Assembly: GCA_035048495.1 (NCBI GenBank)
Contig: CM068553.1
Location: forward strand, 10,347,259-10,411,258
Direction: 5' to 3'
Source of the DNA: Euptelea pleiosperma
Lineage: Eukaryota > Streptophyta > Magnoliopsida > Ranunculales > Eupteleaceae
DNA: 64,000 bases
Part shown: positions 10,918-20,760 of the stretch, one piece after another
Numbering within the stretch: position 1 is the first letter of the stretch
Layout: each line of letters starts with the position of its first letter
The notes under the pieces: model-generated
The model's input: the letters and a program-made list of their open reading frames with translations, nothing else
What the model was told of the DNA's origin: nothing
The model's database searches: none
Made by a program: the position numbers and the translations under genes

Positions 10918-11261
10918 CAGGGCCGTCTTGATACAATTTGAGGCCTAAGGTGAAAACTCTATATAAGGCCTCTCGTAGCCCTACATAGAATATTTTTGGG
11001 TCCAATGACTGCATGAATGTTCAGCCCACCTATTGGTGGATAAACAGAATAAAAATCAGCTTGATTGATGAATTCTAGCCATTGGATTTACTACCCAAAA
11101 AACATGCTAGAGATAATCAATCAGCTTGTTTTTGGGTTTCTATATCCAATAAGGGGGTGGGCTAAAAATCCATATGGTTAGTGGGACCTGGGCTGGGGGC
11201 CTTCTCTCATGAAGGGGCCTTAGGCGACTGCCTTAATGGCCTTAAGGTAGAGCCGGCCCTG
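10918..11261. mobile_element. hAT-type MITE with CAGGGCCG ends
   Basis: A 344-bp element. It begins CAGGGCCGTCTTGA and ends AGAGCCGGCCCTG. Flanks CCAACACC (10910-10917) and CCAACACT (11262-11269) match at 7 of 8 bases. The interior (about 10990-11195) is an inverted repeat with CATGAATGTTCAGCCCACC, belonging to the abundant GACCGTATGGATGTTTGG family, so one element may have nested in or been captured by another. Confidence 0.8.
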
Positions 11262-11402
11262 CCAACACTGAGCTAGCTTGCTCATTTGCCACCTGCACAA
11301 GACTTATTACAAAAGACTAGGGGTACTATACATGAGATGCACATGCACCTTACACATGGCAGCATCTTACACGTGGCAAACTATTAGAGATCACTGACTA
11401 TG

Positions 11403-11614
11403 GATTTTTATGAAGCGACAGGATTTTTGAAGCAGCAATCATGTGCCCAATGATCGCCCTCCACATATACCCATGATTTAGACTTTGGTTTTAAAAAGTC
11501 CACATATACCCATGGTTTACTTAGGTTTTAAAAGGTCTTTTCCATGGTATATGTGACGCGTGATCATTGGTGCATGATAACTGCTTCAAAAATCCCGCCG
11601 CTTCAAAAAAAATC
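11403..11614. repeat. Foldback repeat, GAAGC-rich arms
   Basis: The left arm ACAGGATTTTTGAAGCAGCA is the near reverse complement of the right arm TGCTTCAAAAATCCCGCCGC. The middle repeats CCACATATACCCATG twice. No flanking duplication was noted. Confidence 0.65.
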
Positions 11615-11813
11615 TGCTGACCACATAGATGTTTGTTTTTAACCGTGGATTTTGAGCATTATTTGGCCAATGCCAAAATGACACCACCATGCACTAGGAT
11701 AATATCCATGGCCTTGAACCGTGTGATCATTACTCTTTTAATAATGGGGGTAGGGGTATGTACGGTGCATTTAATTAACTTTTTTTTTTGCAAATATACA
11801 CGTTGATGATGGA

Positions 11814-12115
11814 CCATATAATGAGCTGTGCGGCACACTATATACTAGAGACCATTGTCCGTATGGATGTTTGACCCATCCCTAATTGACCTACATGTCA
11901 AAAATTCATACAAATTCGTTATTTCTATCTGCTAGATTAGAGTATTTTCATGGTTCATTTTTAAGCTTGGATTTCAATCATTACTTGGCATATTCGGATC
12001 CAAAGGTTAGAAATCACTAATCACCTATGGATAGTCCTAACATATATACGGTTAGCAGCCTCTAATAGAGTGCCACATGGCTCACATTGTGGTCGACAAT
12101 GGACTGCCATCATCA
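11814..12115. mobile_element. Long-TIR MITE, GATGTTTG family copy
   Basis: The left end TGATGATGGACC plus GTATGGATGTTTGACCCATC pairs with a right end carrying TATATACGGTTAGCAGCC and CCATCATC. It is one of roughly ten copies of this family here (others at 14740, 17532, 19490, 20071, 53680, 55582, 55925). Confidence 0.65.
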
Positions 12116-12904
12116 AAATTTTCTATAAGAAGGAGTTCACGCATCAATGTGAGCACGGAGAGAAAAAGTAAAATTGGGTAAAGACTAAAGTACCCTAAAT
12201 AGTAATGAAATTGAAAAGTCAAAGAAACACAACATGGGCATTTGGGAAAGATAAAATATTCAACGTCACAAAGGTCTTGAAGTCGAGAAAAAATGAAATT
12301 GTGTAAAGACTAAAGTACCCTTATAAAGTAAAAAAATAATTAAAAAATAAAGAAACACAACAAGAACATTTTTGGAACAAAAACGTTTAATGTCACAAAC
12401 GGAACTCATTCGTTATAAGTAGTATAGATCTAAGAAGAAAATTGTTTAAAGGATATTTCACAAATAGGGGGTTGTTTGAAAAATTTTCGCAATTAAAGAC
12501 TTCTTTTGGAATTCTTTTGTACAAGAAGAATTCTACGATAGTAAACAGATAGATAAAAAAGTTTAAAGTCTAAAATACCCTCACGTATATGGAAGCAAGC
12601 ATTGGAGATGTAAGGGTATTTATGAAAGAAATGTGCAAAACGCATCGATCATTACAACGGGTTACTTTCATTATAGGGAGCATGATTAAAATAAAAAAAC
12701 GTTTATAACGCGTGGAGATGTAAGAGACTCTTGAGTAAAAAAAAGGTGCAAAAAGTCATTTTCGTTATAAGTAGATAGAGCATGCATGGTTTTTTAAAAA
12801 GAGTCCGTCTAGAGTTACACCCATTTCTTACATCCAGTTCTTACACCCGGAGGTGGGGCCCACATAGAGATCATGTTGGATAATCCAACCAAACTTTGAG
12901 CTGT
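12116..12904. other. Unresolved repeats, possible Helitron end fragments
   Basis: TAAAGACTAAAGTACCCT occurs twice (about 12180 and 12305). Minus-strand starts like TCTATACTACTTATAACG (near 12429) and TCTATCTACTTATAACG (near 12776) resemble Helitron 5' ends, but no convincing 3' hairpin with CTAG was found to close them. Confidence 0.4.
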
Positions 12905-13093
12905 TTTTGGCATGATGATAACGCTCTAACCCCATTACATTATTTGGTATTTCACGCTAAAATAAATATTAATATCATAATTGCCGTTATTTTAAAAACA
13001 ATGGGAGTCATAATGGGTGTCACCGTTAGTCGGTGGCTGTTTTAATGGTCATAACGGTAATGACAGTCATAACAGTCATTTTTAAAACTTGCT
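12905..13093. mobile_element. Degraded hAT-type MITE fragment
   Basis: Has CATAACGGTAATGACAGTCA-type family words and a right end TTTTTAAAACTTG at 13093. The left end is not identifiable. Confidence 0.45.
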
Positions 13094-13158
13094 AGAGAAT
13101 AGAGATGGTCTCACCACTCCAATATCTAAAGCATGGTTTAAAAAAGCCGTTATAACCA

Positions 13159-13551
13159 TGGTTTTAAAAATGGCTGTTTTAACGGTTTTAATGGCCGTTT
13201 AAACGGTAATGCCCCAAGCCCGATTCCGTTAAAACCGTTTAAACACGTTTTAACGTTTTTGAATTTAACGGCCGTTAAAATCGTTTAAACAAATGTTAAA
13301 TTCTGAAAAAAATTGTGAGAAAAACGGCTGTTAAATCTGTTGAATTTCTGTTAAAATCCATAAAATTTTTAATTTTCAAATTTCAAAATTTGAATTCCAG
13401 CGCCATTTTTTCAGTTAAAATCCTTTTAATTCAGTTAAATTTATTTTTTTCTTTTTTTTTTTTTTCATTTTTTCCCCTGGCCGTTTCAATCTGTTTAAAC
13501 GGTAACGCCCCCAGTCCGTTTAACCGTTAAAATGGCCTCCTTTAAACCTTG
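13159..13551. mobile_element. Inner hAT-type MITE 1, exact TSD GTTATAAC
   Basis: A 393-bp element beginning CATGGTTTTAAAAATGGC and ending CCTTTAAACCTTG. It is flanked by exact GTTATAAC at 13151-13158 and 13552-13559. The duplicated target is itself a family motif of the outer element. Confidence 0.85.
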
Positions 13552-13725
13552 GTTATAACTGTAACGCCCCAACGCCGTACAACATTTCTTCCATTATAAC
13601 CCCCCAAAAATTTAAAAATGTGCTTAGCATGGAAAATAAAATGTTATTTTACCATTATCAAAGTTATTTGAATTTTGAAATAATAATATTCTGACCATTA
13701 TTTACTCAGATGTGACTGTTATAAA

Positions 13726-14271
13726 CAAGGTTTAAAAGGGTCCGTTATAACGGTGTAACAGATTGGGGGAGTTACCATTTTTCCTGTTATAACGGATAGT
13801 AACGTTCAAGATCAAAAATGAGAAAAAAAACCCCGGAAATAACCGAGAATAATAGATCCCAAATTCAAAATTTGAATTTCAAATTTTCAGTAAAATTTAA
13901 AACGGAAAAATAACAAAAAATAATGGGCATTTTTTTAACAAATCTCTTTATAAAATAACGGTCGTTATTTTCATTACAATGGCCGTTATTTTCAAAAAGA
14001 CAAAAATAACCGAGGAAAACAGATCCCAAATTCAAAATTCAAAATTTAAATTTCAAACTTTCAGTAAAATTTATAACGGAAAAATAACAATAATAATGAC
14101 CATTTTTTAACAAATTTTTTTATAAAATAATGGTCGTTATTTTCATTACAATGGCCATCATTTTCAAAAAGCGGTTCGTTATAATTTTCTGAACGTTAAA
14201 ACGGTATGGGGAGGTCCGTTTCCGTTATAACGGCCGTTATTTTTGTTATAATGGACATTTTTTAAACCATG
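13726..14271. mobile_element. Inner hAT-type MITE 2, with internal tandem duplication
   Basis: A 546-bp element beginning CAAGGTTTAAAAGGGTCCG and ending TTTTTTAAACCATG. Flanks GTTATAAA and ATTATAAT agree at 6 of 8. It is longer than its relatives because about 166 bp are duplicated in tandem (about 13837-14002 and 14003-14172), each unit with AAATAACCGAG, AGATCCCAAATTC and CATTACAATGGCC. Confidence 0.75.
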
Positions 14272-14739
14272 ATTATAATGGCAACGTTAAGCGGCCGTTA
14301 TAATGCTATAGCAGACCATTTACAAACTTGATCTCGAGCATGTTGAGTGGGGCCCTTGAAAAGTGAAAATTACAGATATCAGCGCCGGTGGTCCAGTCGA
14401 AAACGACGAGATCAAACAAGAGTCAGCCACTTTGTAAAGGGTCCAAAATGATGTGCTCATGCATCACCCCCACCTTATTAAAATGCTTTTGCTTTCCCCA
14501 TCATTCCATTCATTGCCAATTTTGCCACTTCTCCTTCAAAACCTTCTTTTCTTCAACTTTTCTCAATGAGTCCAATGGTCAAGGTCCTTTTCCTCCGGTG
14601 CCTAAAGGCACCCGTTGCTCTCAGTTTCCAAAATTACTTAATTTGCCACTCACATACTGTCCACTACCTTTATGTGGGTCCCACATGAGGAAGTGATATC
14701 CTAACCCGGTATAACTTAATATTATAATCCTAGGATTAT

Positions 14740-15114
14740 GATATCACGGGTTAAACTTTGATGACAGGACCCTATAACTATATGAACCACGTGGCACACT
14801 CTTAGAAGACTCGGACTGTATGGATGTTTTTCGATCCCTAGGTGGATCTACAAACCAAAAATCAACTTGATTAGTGATTTCAAACCTTTGGATCTTTGTA
14901 TCTCAAATAATGGTCAATAAATGCTCAAATTCCCATGGTTAAAATCAACCCATGAAAAATAATTCCAATCCAACGCCTAGAAATCACTAATCGGGCTGAT
15001 TTTTGGTTTGTGGGTTTACCTTGGGATTGGCCAAACATCCATACAGTTGGAGTTCTCTAAGAGTGTGCCACGTGGCTGATATTGCGCCCTGTCATCAAAG
15101 TTTTACTGATATCA
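14740..15114. mobile_element. Long-TIR MITE, GATGTTTG family, best-preserved copy
   Basis: The arms pair over more than 65 bp. On the left: AAACTTTGATGACAGGACCC, CCACGTGGCACACTCTTAGA, CTGTATGGATGTTT. On the right: AAACATCCATACAG, TCTAAGAGTGTGCCACGTGG, CCCTGTCATCAAAGTTTTAC. Superfamily uncertain; no clear TSD. Confidence 0.75.
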
Positions 15115-16280
15115 CTAGAAGGGAGTCAAATGGACGAAGATCCCAACGTGTCCTTTGTCGCATGTTTTGAACCTTCACCTTGTGATCCGGGCACGTGAGG
15201 GGTCCCACCACCAACAAAAGGGTTTGATGACAAAAAACAAGAAAGAAAGAAAAAAGTGAAAACCAAGCCCCATGCTTGGTCTAGAGCCTAGACAAAGAGA
15301 TAAGAATTTAAAAGTACGGTTCACATAAAAGGTGGGTCCCAAACGCTCTTTTAATGGATGGATGGTTGAGATCATCTGACGAGGTTGATTTGATAATCTT
15401 GGGCAGTGAAGAAGTACGATTCATGGTGGTTGCGCGATACAGGGAAACAAACAAAGCCTGATAATTTTGACTATTTTAGTCAGAGATGCTTGTCAATTGT
15501 ACAGTCCACTTATATTAATATAATGAGTCCGACAAAGATAAAGAGGACGTGGGACGATCTACTGCTAGAGTCCACGCCCCAAATCATTTGCATATGGATC
15601 AGATCAACACATGAAATTGATCCAATGGTGGGGCCAAATGCTAGCTCAAGCTTACGGACTTTGATCATCTGTGGGGCCAACTACATGATTAGTTTTTTGA
15701 TACGTATCTTTTATTATTTTCCTTCCATCTTTTCCCTCGAAAGAAGAAAGATACTCTCTCATGTAGTCATCACTCGTCGGTATGTAGTCAACACGTGTCT
15801 CAATCTTCTCTTAGCTCACATGGGTAGGTAGACAGGTAGTACCGGTACAATAAAAGTTAAAACTACTTAGACAATCCTCACCACTAATCATCTTACATCT
15901 AGTTCTTATACTTGGTGGTGGGCCCACAAGGAAATCTAATCATACATAGAGTTCTCTTAGCTGTGATGATCTCCATTACAAAAAAAAAAAAAAATCTATT
16001 CTGACATTATTAACCATTCAAAAAGTTAACCTAAAGAATTACAAAAAAAAAAAAAGTTAACCTAAAGTAACAATTTCATTGGATGGTGTAGATTTTTCCC
16101 AAGTCAAGTCAACTTATCATGAAGTTAGTGATGTCAGAGTGAATTGATTTTTTCATGAAGATAATCTTTGTGGTCTCGACAACTCAATGTGCGGTTGGAT
16201 TATTCAACATGGTATGCATTTGGCCCCACAACCGGGTGGTATAGATTTATCTTTTTAACTTTATATATGGTAATCCTAAT
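15115..16280. other. Intergenic, no supported gene
   Basis: A 141-codon open frame at 15406-15831 resembles nothing known and has no promoter or motif support. AT runs near 15980 and 16040 and partial MITE words (GATGATCTCCATTAC) are present. Confidence 0.4.
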
Positions 16281-16480
16281 CATGGTTCAAAGTCTCAGCA
16301 ATCCCGGTCTAAATCGGCGATCCGGATTGGGATTGGAGCCTACCGATCCGATCCAAACCAGGCTCTGTCTCGCTCAAGATCACTGCTTTACAGAGGATTT
16401 TCACTTTTCTCGGGTGAGATGGGCCGATTCTGGATCGGACCGATCCAAATCGGAATCGGAGCCCTCTAATCCAGAATCGA
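16281..16480. mobile_element. Partial hAT-type MITE, CGATCC-rich family
   Basis: Starts CATGGTTCAAAGTCTCAG and has many GATCCG/CGGATC words, like the intact copy at 56344-56565. The right end is missing or too degraded to place. Confidence 0.5.
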
Positions 16481-17531
16481 AGAATGCGGACCATCAAAGT
16501 CGATCTTCACAAGACAAGCACATCATCGAGGCAAATACGAGGGCAATGGAGTAAAAATAAAAGTTAGGAAGCTTAGAACAAATCTCTTGGTAATGAAGAT
16601 TTCAAGAGAAGGTAGAGTAAATTGGTGAGTTTTGATGGTAGGAATGGGGTATTTATAGTCAGAAGGGGTGGGAAATGCGGGCTCGTGATTCGAGGGTTTC
16701 TCAAACCGATTGCCTGGTCTATTGTGACTGGTCGACTCGTCTGACAAATAGACATATATAAGGTTCCTACCTGTGGGGGTTCCTCATGATATGCTGAGGG
16801 GCTTCAAATATGTTCAAGTGGACTTCCTTGGGTTTTCCCAATTCCACGATTCTTCAGTCCCCGCTGCACATCAAGGTTCGCCTCTTTGTCGTTCTTAGAA
16901 TCATCGAGACATGCTCTCCAAATCTATTTTAGTAGATCAATAGCATTTACATAAATACCCATAATTATTTTGGAATTAACAACACAATGAGTATACTTAT
17001 CATTGAGTAGATGAAATGGAACTATCGTCATTTTATTGTCTTTTTAGTCTTATCTTTTTTTTAGATAATTGTATTTATGTATCAAACTATACAGTTACTA
17101 CATACTATCATACTTTGCTTTGTTTATATTATATTGATCATTATAACTATTTTATTTATTAAGGCACGAAGGGCTTATTGCGTGCCTCAAGCTAAATCCC
17201 AAAATCCCACAAACGCCCTTATTTTTTGTTTATATTCTTTTCTTCTTCTTTTTTTTTCATTTTATTTACTTGATAGGGGGTCTTTTTGGTGCCAAGGAAC
17301 ACGTCACCTTGCAGCTCATTCAATGTTGAAAAAGTAAAATAAATTCGTATTTCTAATATGCCCTCAAGTTCATTTATTTCGACAAAAATTGTTTATTTCA
17401 ATTTTTAAATTTTTTTTAATTTACAAGGGTGCTTTGGTCATTCAATACTCTCACATTTCAACTCAACTATGCAAATAATTATTGTATCATTTGTACTTAA
17501 ACTCTATGGCTAAAAACATTTAGATAATAAA
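16481..17531. other. Intergenic AT-rich DNA, nothing recognised
   Basis: Short frames are present at about chance level. No repeat ends or coding similarity seen. Confidence 0.4.
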
Positions 17532-17807
17532 GTGATGGACTCACAATGTGAGACACGTGTCAATATGGATGTTTGGACCATCTATAGATGGACTTATGTA
17601 ACAAAAATAAACCTGATTACTAATTGTTAACCTTTGGATTATAATGATCAAAGTCCACGATTATAAATAAATTTATAAAAAGACTCGATTATAAATTACT
17701 AATCATGGTGAATTTTGATATATAAGTCTAACTATGGATGTGCAAAACATCCATACGGTCAATGATCTCTAAGATTGTGCACGTGGCTCATAATATGGCC
17801 CATCATT
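17532..17807. mobile_element. Long-TIR MITE, GATGTTTG family copy
   Basis: Left GTGATGGACTCACAATGTGA with TATGGATGTTTGGACC. Right AACATCCATACGGTC with CACGTGGCTCATAATATGGC. The two halves are inverted copies. Confidence 0.65.
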
Positions 17808-17819
17808 AATGGTGTCAAA

Positions 17820-18125
17820 ACTTATGCTAATTAGGATGAATTTTGTAGGTAGGTCTACCTAGACCTAGAGATGGGCAAAACATCTATACAGTCAGTGGCA
17901 TGTGCATAGTGGTGTCATTGGCCAAAAATGCACATCAAACTGCTTGCTAAATAGTAATGCTAAAAATCTACGATTGAAAACAAACCATGAAAAAGGCTAA
18001 TCAAATGATAGAGAATTGCTAATCAGGATGAATGTTTATAGGTAGGTCCGCCTAGAGATGGAAAAAACATCTATACGGTCAGTGGTATCTAAATATGTGC
18101 CACGTGTAAGGTACTGCCATGTGTA
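17820..18125. repeat. Two direct half copies of the GATGTTTG MITE family
   Basis: GGTAGGTCTACCTAGACCTA with CATCTATACAGTCAGTGG, and GTAGGTCCGCCTAGAGATGG with CATCTATACGGTCAGTGG, lie in the same orientation. Both are right-half fragments. Confidence 0.55.
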
Positions 18126-18369
18126 AGGTGCACATGCATGAGTAACATGGTTGGTTTATCTTAGATTCACTTGTCTTTAATCATCTAATTGTTAATTAAG
18201 TAATTATAATAAAGATCTTAATAAATTGACTTAGTTTTGATCTGATTTGTATACCCTAGTTTGAAGTTATTCTAATAGCTTTAGATCTTGGTATTCAAAT
18301 GATTATGGATTAGTTAGGTTTCTCACCCTCGATTCACGTGTCGAGAATTGGGGCATGATAGAGTGCTTA

Positions 18370-19035
18370 AGTTAATTAGGTTGTCCTATGGGTGTGAGGT
18401 GTGGATAGGGGTTCTGAAGGTAAGGGAGATTTCTTGAGGGTACTAAGATGGTACTAGAAGATGGGACTAAGATTAGATTCTGGGGACACTTGGGTGAGGG
18501 ACATTTGTCTTAAGGAAGCTTTTCCTCGACTGTATTCTCTCTCTCAACGGAAGGGGCAATTGACCAGTTCCTATTGGAATGGGTCTTTACCGAGAAGTTC
18601 ATGGGATTTAGATGTTAGATGACATATGTTTGTTTAGGAAAGTGAACAAGTTGATATTCTGATAGAGTGTTTGAAACTTCACTTGGTCTGAGATGCTAAG
18701 AAGGACTATTTTTCTTGGGTCCATTCAAAGTCAGGGTATTTCTCGGTGCGTTCCTTTTATGACTCTTTAAACCTTCACACAACGACAAGTACACACTCAC
18801 ACTTAGATTCATATCCCTGTCCTAACATTTGGAGGTCTAAAATACCATTGAAAATTTGATTCTTTGCCTGTCTGGGTCGCATCTATGAATAAAATACTTA
18901 CTTTTGAGAATTTAAAAGCTAGGGAGATAGATATTAGTGAATTTCTTTTCAATGTGTAAGGCTAACGGTGAGAACACAGATCATTTGCTTTTACATTATG
19001 ATTTTGCCCATCAGAAAGTGTGCATCAACCTTGAT
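18370..19035 (+). pseudogene. LINE reverse-transcriptase C-terminal remnant
   Basis: Frameshifted plus-strand coding sequence. It shows the typical end of plant LINE ORF2: an IRFWG-like motif near 18475, an F.W.HSKSGYFSVRS-like stretch near 18715-18750, an IWRSKIPLKI-like stretch near 18830, and a zinc-binding RVT segment with CKANGENTDHLLLHYDFAH near 18955-19015. Several frameshifts and stops make it non-functional. The 5' part and tail are missing. Confidence 0.7.
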
Positions 19036-19129
19036 GCCTTAGCCAAATATTGAGAGTTCACCTTCTATCAGTGACACGGTTCATAATTGATTATCAACAA
19101 CTGTTGAATGTGCCCCGTTATATATATTT

Positions 19130-19330
19130 TTTAAGACCACTAACTATATAGATGTTTGGCCCACCCTTTCGTGGGCCTATAGACCAAAAATAGTCTTATT
19201 GGTGATTTCTAACCGTTGGATTTTAGTATTTTAAATAACGATCGAATCCAACGGCTAAAGACCAATCCATGAAAAGACTAAATTCAATGGCTTAAAATTA
19301 CTCGAATCCAATGGTGGTCTCCACGTGCAT
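19130..19330. repeat. Partial GATGTTTG-family MITE
   Basis: TATATAGATGTTTGGCCCAC and GTGATTTCTAACCGTTGGAT mark the left half. The right arm is missing. Confidence 0.5.
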
Positions 19331-19489
19331 GGTTCCTACTCCATCTATATCATTCTTGCATAGATCTGACGGTTATGATCTTTAGTTCATAAGGCTGATG
19401 ATGCTGACAATAATAGTTAGTATCAAAGAATCATGTGAATTCCTACCAAGTTTGAAGGTTAGAGGATGGTAGACGAATAGAGCTTTGCT

Positions 19490-19810
19490 GACCGCCCACA
19501 ATATGGGCAACGTGGCACACACTCTTATAGGACGATGACCGTACGGATGTTTGGACAATCCTTAAGTGGACCTAAAGACAAAAAATCAGCCTGATTAGTG
19601 ATTTCAAACCTTAGGATATTTGTATCCAAATAATGGTTAATAATGCTCAAATTCCACGGTTATAAATCAATCCCTGAAAACGACTCCAATAGAATGCTTA
19701 GAAATCGCTAATCAGGCTAATTGTTGGTCTGTATGTCCAATCAAGGGTTGGGCCAAACATCCATAAGGTCAGAAATCTCTAAGCATATGCCACGTGGCTC
19801 ATATTCTGAG
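19490..19810. mobile_element. Long-TIR MITE, GATGTTTG family copy
   Basis: Left CGTGGCACACACTCTTATAG with CGTACGGATGTTTGGAC pairs with right CATCCATAAGGTCAG and TATGCCACGTGGCTCATATT. Confidence 0.65.
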
Positions 19811-20070
19811 CAGTATCTACTCGATGGTAGACTATACTCATGGTCTATCCTCGAAGTAGTCACCTTCAATTGTTTTCTCCGCCGAGTCGCATAAAACAAA
19901 TCCCCAATGTTTCGCGCGTCCATTTTTATATCCTATACCCTCAGGAAAATTTTGCCTCGCGCAATGGTTGATGCAACGGCGTCACACAAATCAAGGGCCG
20001 TCGTCATAACATAGGGAGTTGGGTCCACAGCACATTTTTTTAGAATGGGTCGTGGTGTAACAAAGTATAG

Positions 20071-20387
20071 CTGAGATTTTTTGTTACTCACCGCTGCCAT
20101 CTGGGCCCACTGACCGCATGGATGTTTAGCTGCTTTAGCCTACCCCTTAGTAGACAATCATACAAAAAAATCAGCTTGTTTGATGATTTTTAGCCGTTGT
20201 TTTAGTACTCACAAAAATGATTGAATTCAACGGCTATAAGCACTCCTTAAATAGGACTAAAATCTAATGGTTAGAGATTAGCAACCAGGGTGATTTTTGG
20301 TGTGTATATCTACCAAGGGATGGGATACACATCCATGCGGTCAGTGGGTCCAGATGACAGCGGTGAATAACAAAAATTGTGCTTCCA
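20071..20387. mobile_element. Long-TIR MITE just upstream of SMO1
   Basis: TTGTTACTCACCGCTGCCAT and CCACTGACCGCATGGATGTT on the left are inverted on the right (CATCCATGCGGTCAGTGGGT, GACAGCGGTGAATAACAA). The arms are about 60 bp. It ends about 155 bp before the SMO1 TATA box, so it could affect that promoter. Confidence 0.7.
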
Positions 20388-20542
20388 CATTCGATAAAGA
20401 TTGAGATATACCTTGTTATCTTTTTGCCTTTTTAGAATATTCTTCTCAATTCATGTGGGCTCCACTACCTTTGTATGATTTGCTTGACGCTATTTAGATC
20501 AAGTAGTGCGTGAGGAAAAATAACAGTCCGACAAATTTGAAT

Positions 20543-20550
20543 TATATATA
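20543..20550 (+). promoter_or_regulatory. Likely TATA box of SMO1
   Basis: TATATATA about 215 bp upstream of the SMO1 ATG. A CT-rich leader (TCTCTCTCTCTCGCTCTCTC near 20673) follows, common in plant 5' UTRs. Confidence 0.55.
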
Positions 20551-20760
20551 TTTGAAGCAATACTCGGCTCGTTCCGGCATCACAGCCTGTTGTTATCGTC
20601 CTCACCACCCATTTCCAGTCGAATCTGGGCTTTTTTACTCGGACCGTTTGTAACAAACAAAGCCCTAAAAAAAATCTCTCTCTCTCTCGCTCTCTCGCCA
20701 TTTTCGGTTTCTAGGGTTTTGCTTTCTGCTTCTCTGCTCTGCAACGACGATCGATCAACA

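Larger units (their letters stand above)
10045..11315 (+). repeat. Segmental duplication, copy B (interrupted)
   Basis: Matches copy A in pieces: about 10045-10085, 10376-10615 and 11268-11315. The interruptions include a hAT-type MITE at 10086-10375 and a block of about 650 bp that contains a second hAT-type MITE at 10918-11261. Confidence 0.75.
13134..14330. mobile_element. Outer hAT-type MITE split by two later insertions
   Basis: Starts CATGGTTTAAAAAAGCC and ends CATTTACAAACTTG. Flanks ATCTAAAG (13126-13133) and ATCTCGAG (14331-14338) agree at 6 of 8 positions, fitting an aged TSD. Two more elements of the same family sit inside it (13159-13551 and 13726-14271). With those removed it is about 260 bp, the usual family size. 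Confidence 0.7.

Noticed and set aside
15406..15831. A 141-codon plus-strand frame
   Set aside because: No motif, no promoter, no similarity recognised; surrounded by MITEs.
16168..16554. Overlapping frames on both strands
   Set aside because: Produced by the GATCCG-rich hAT-type MITE fragment.
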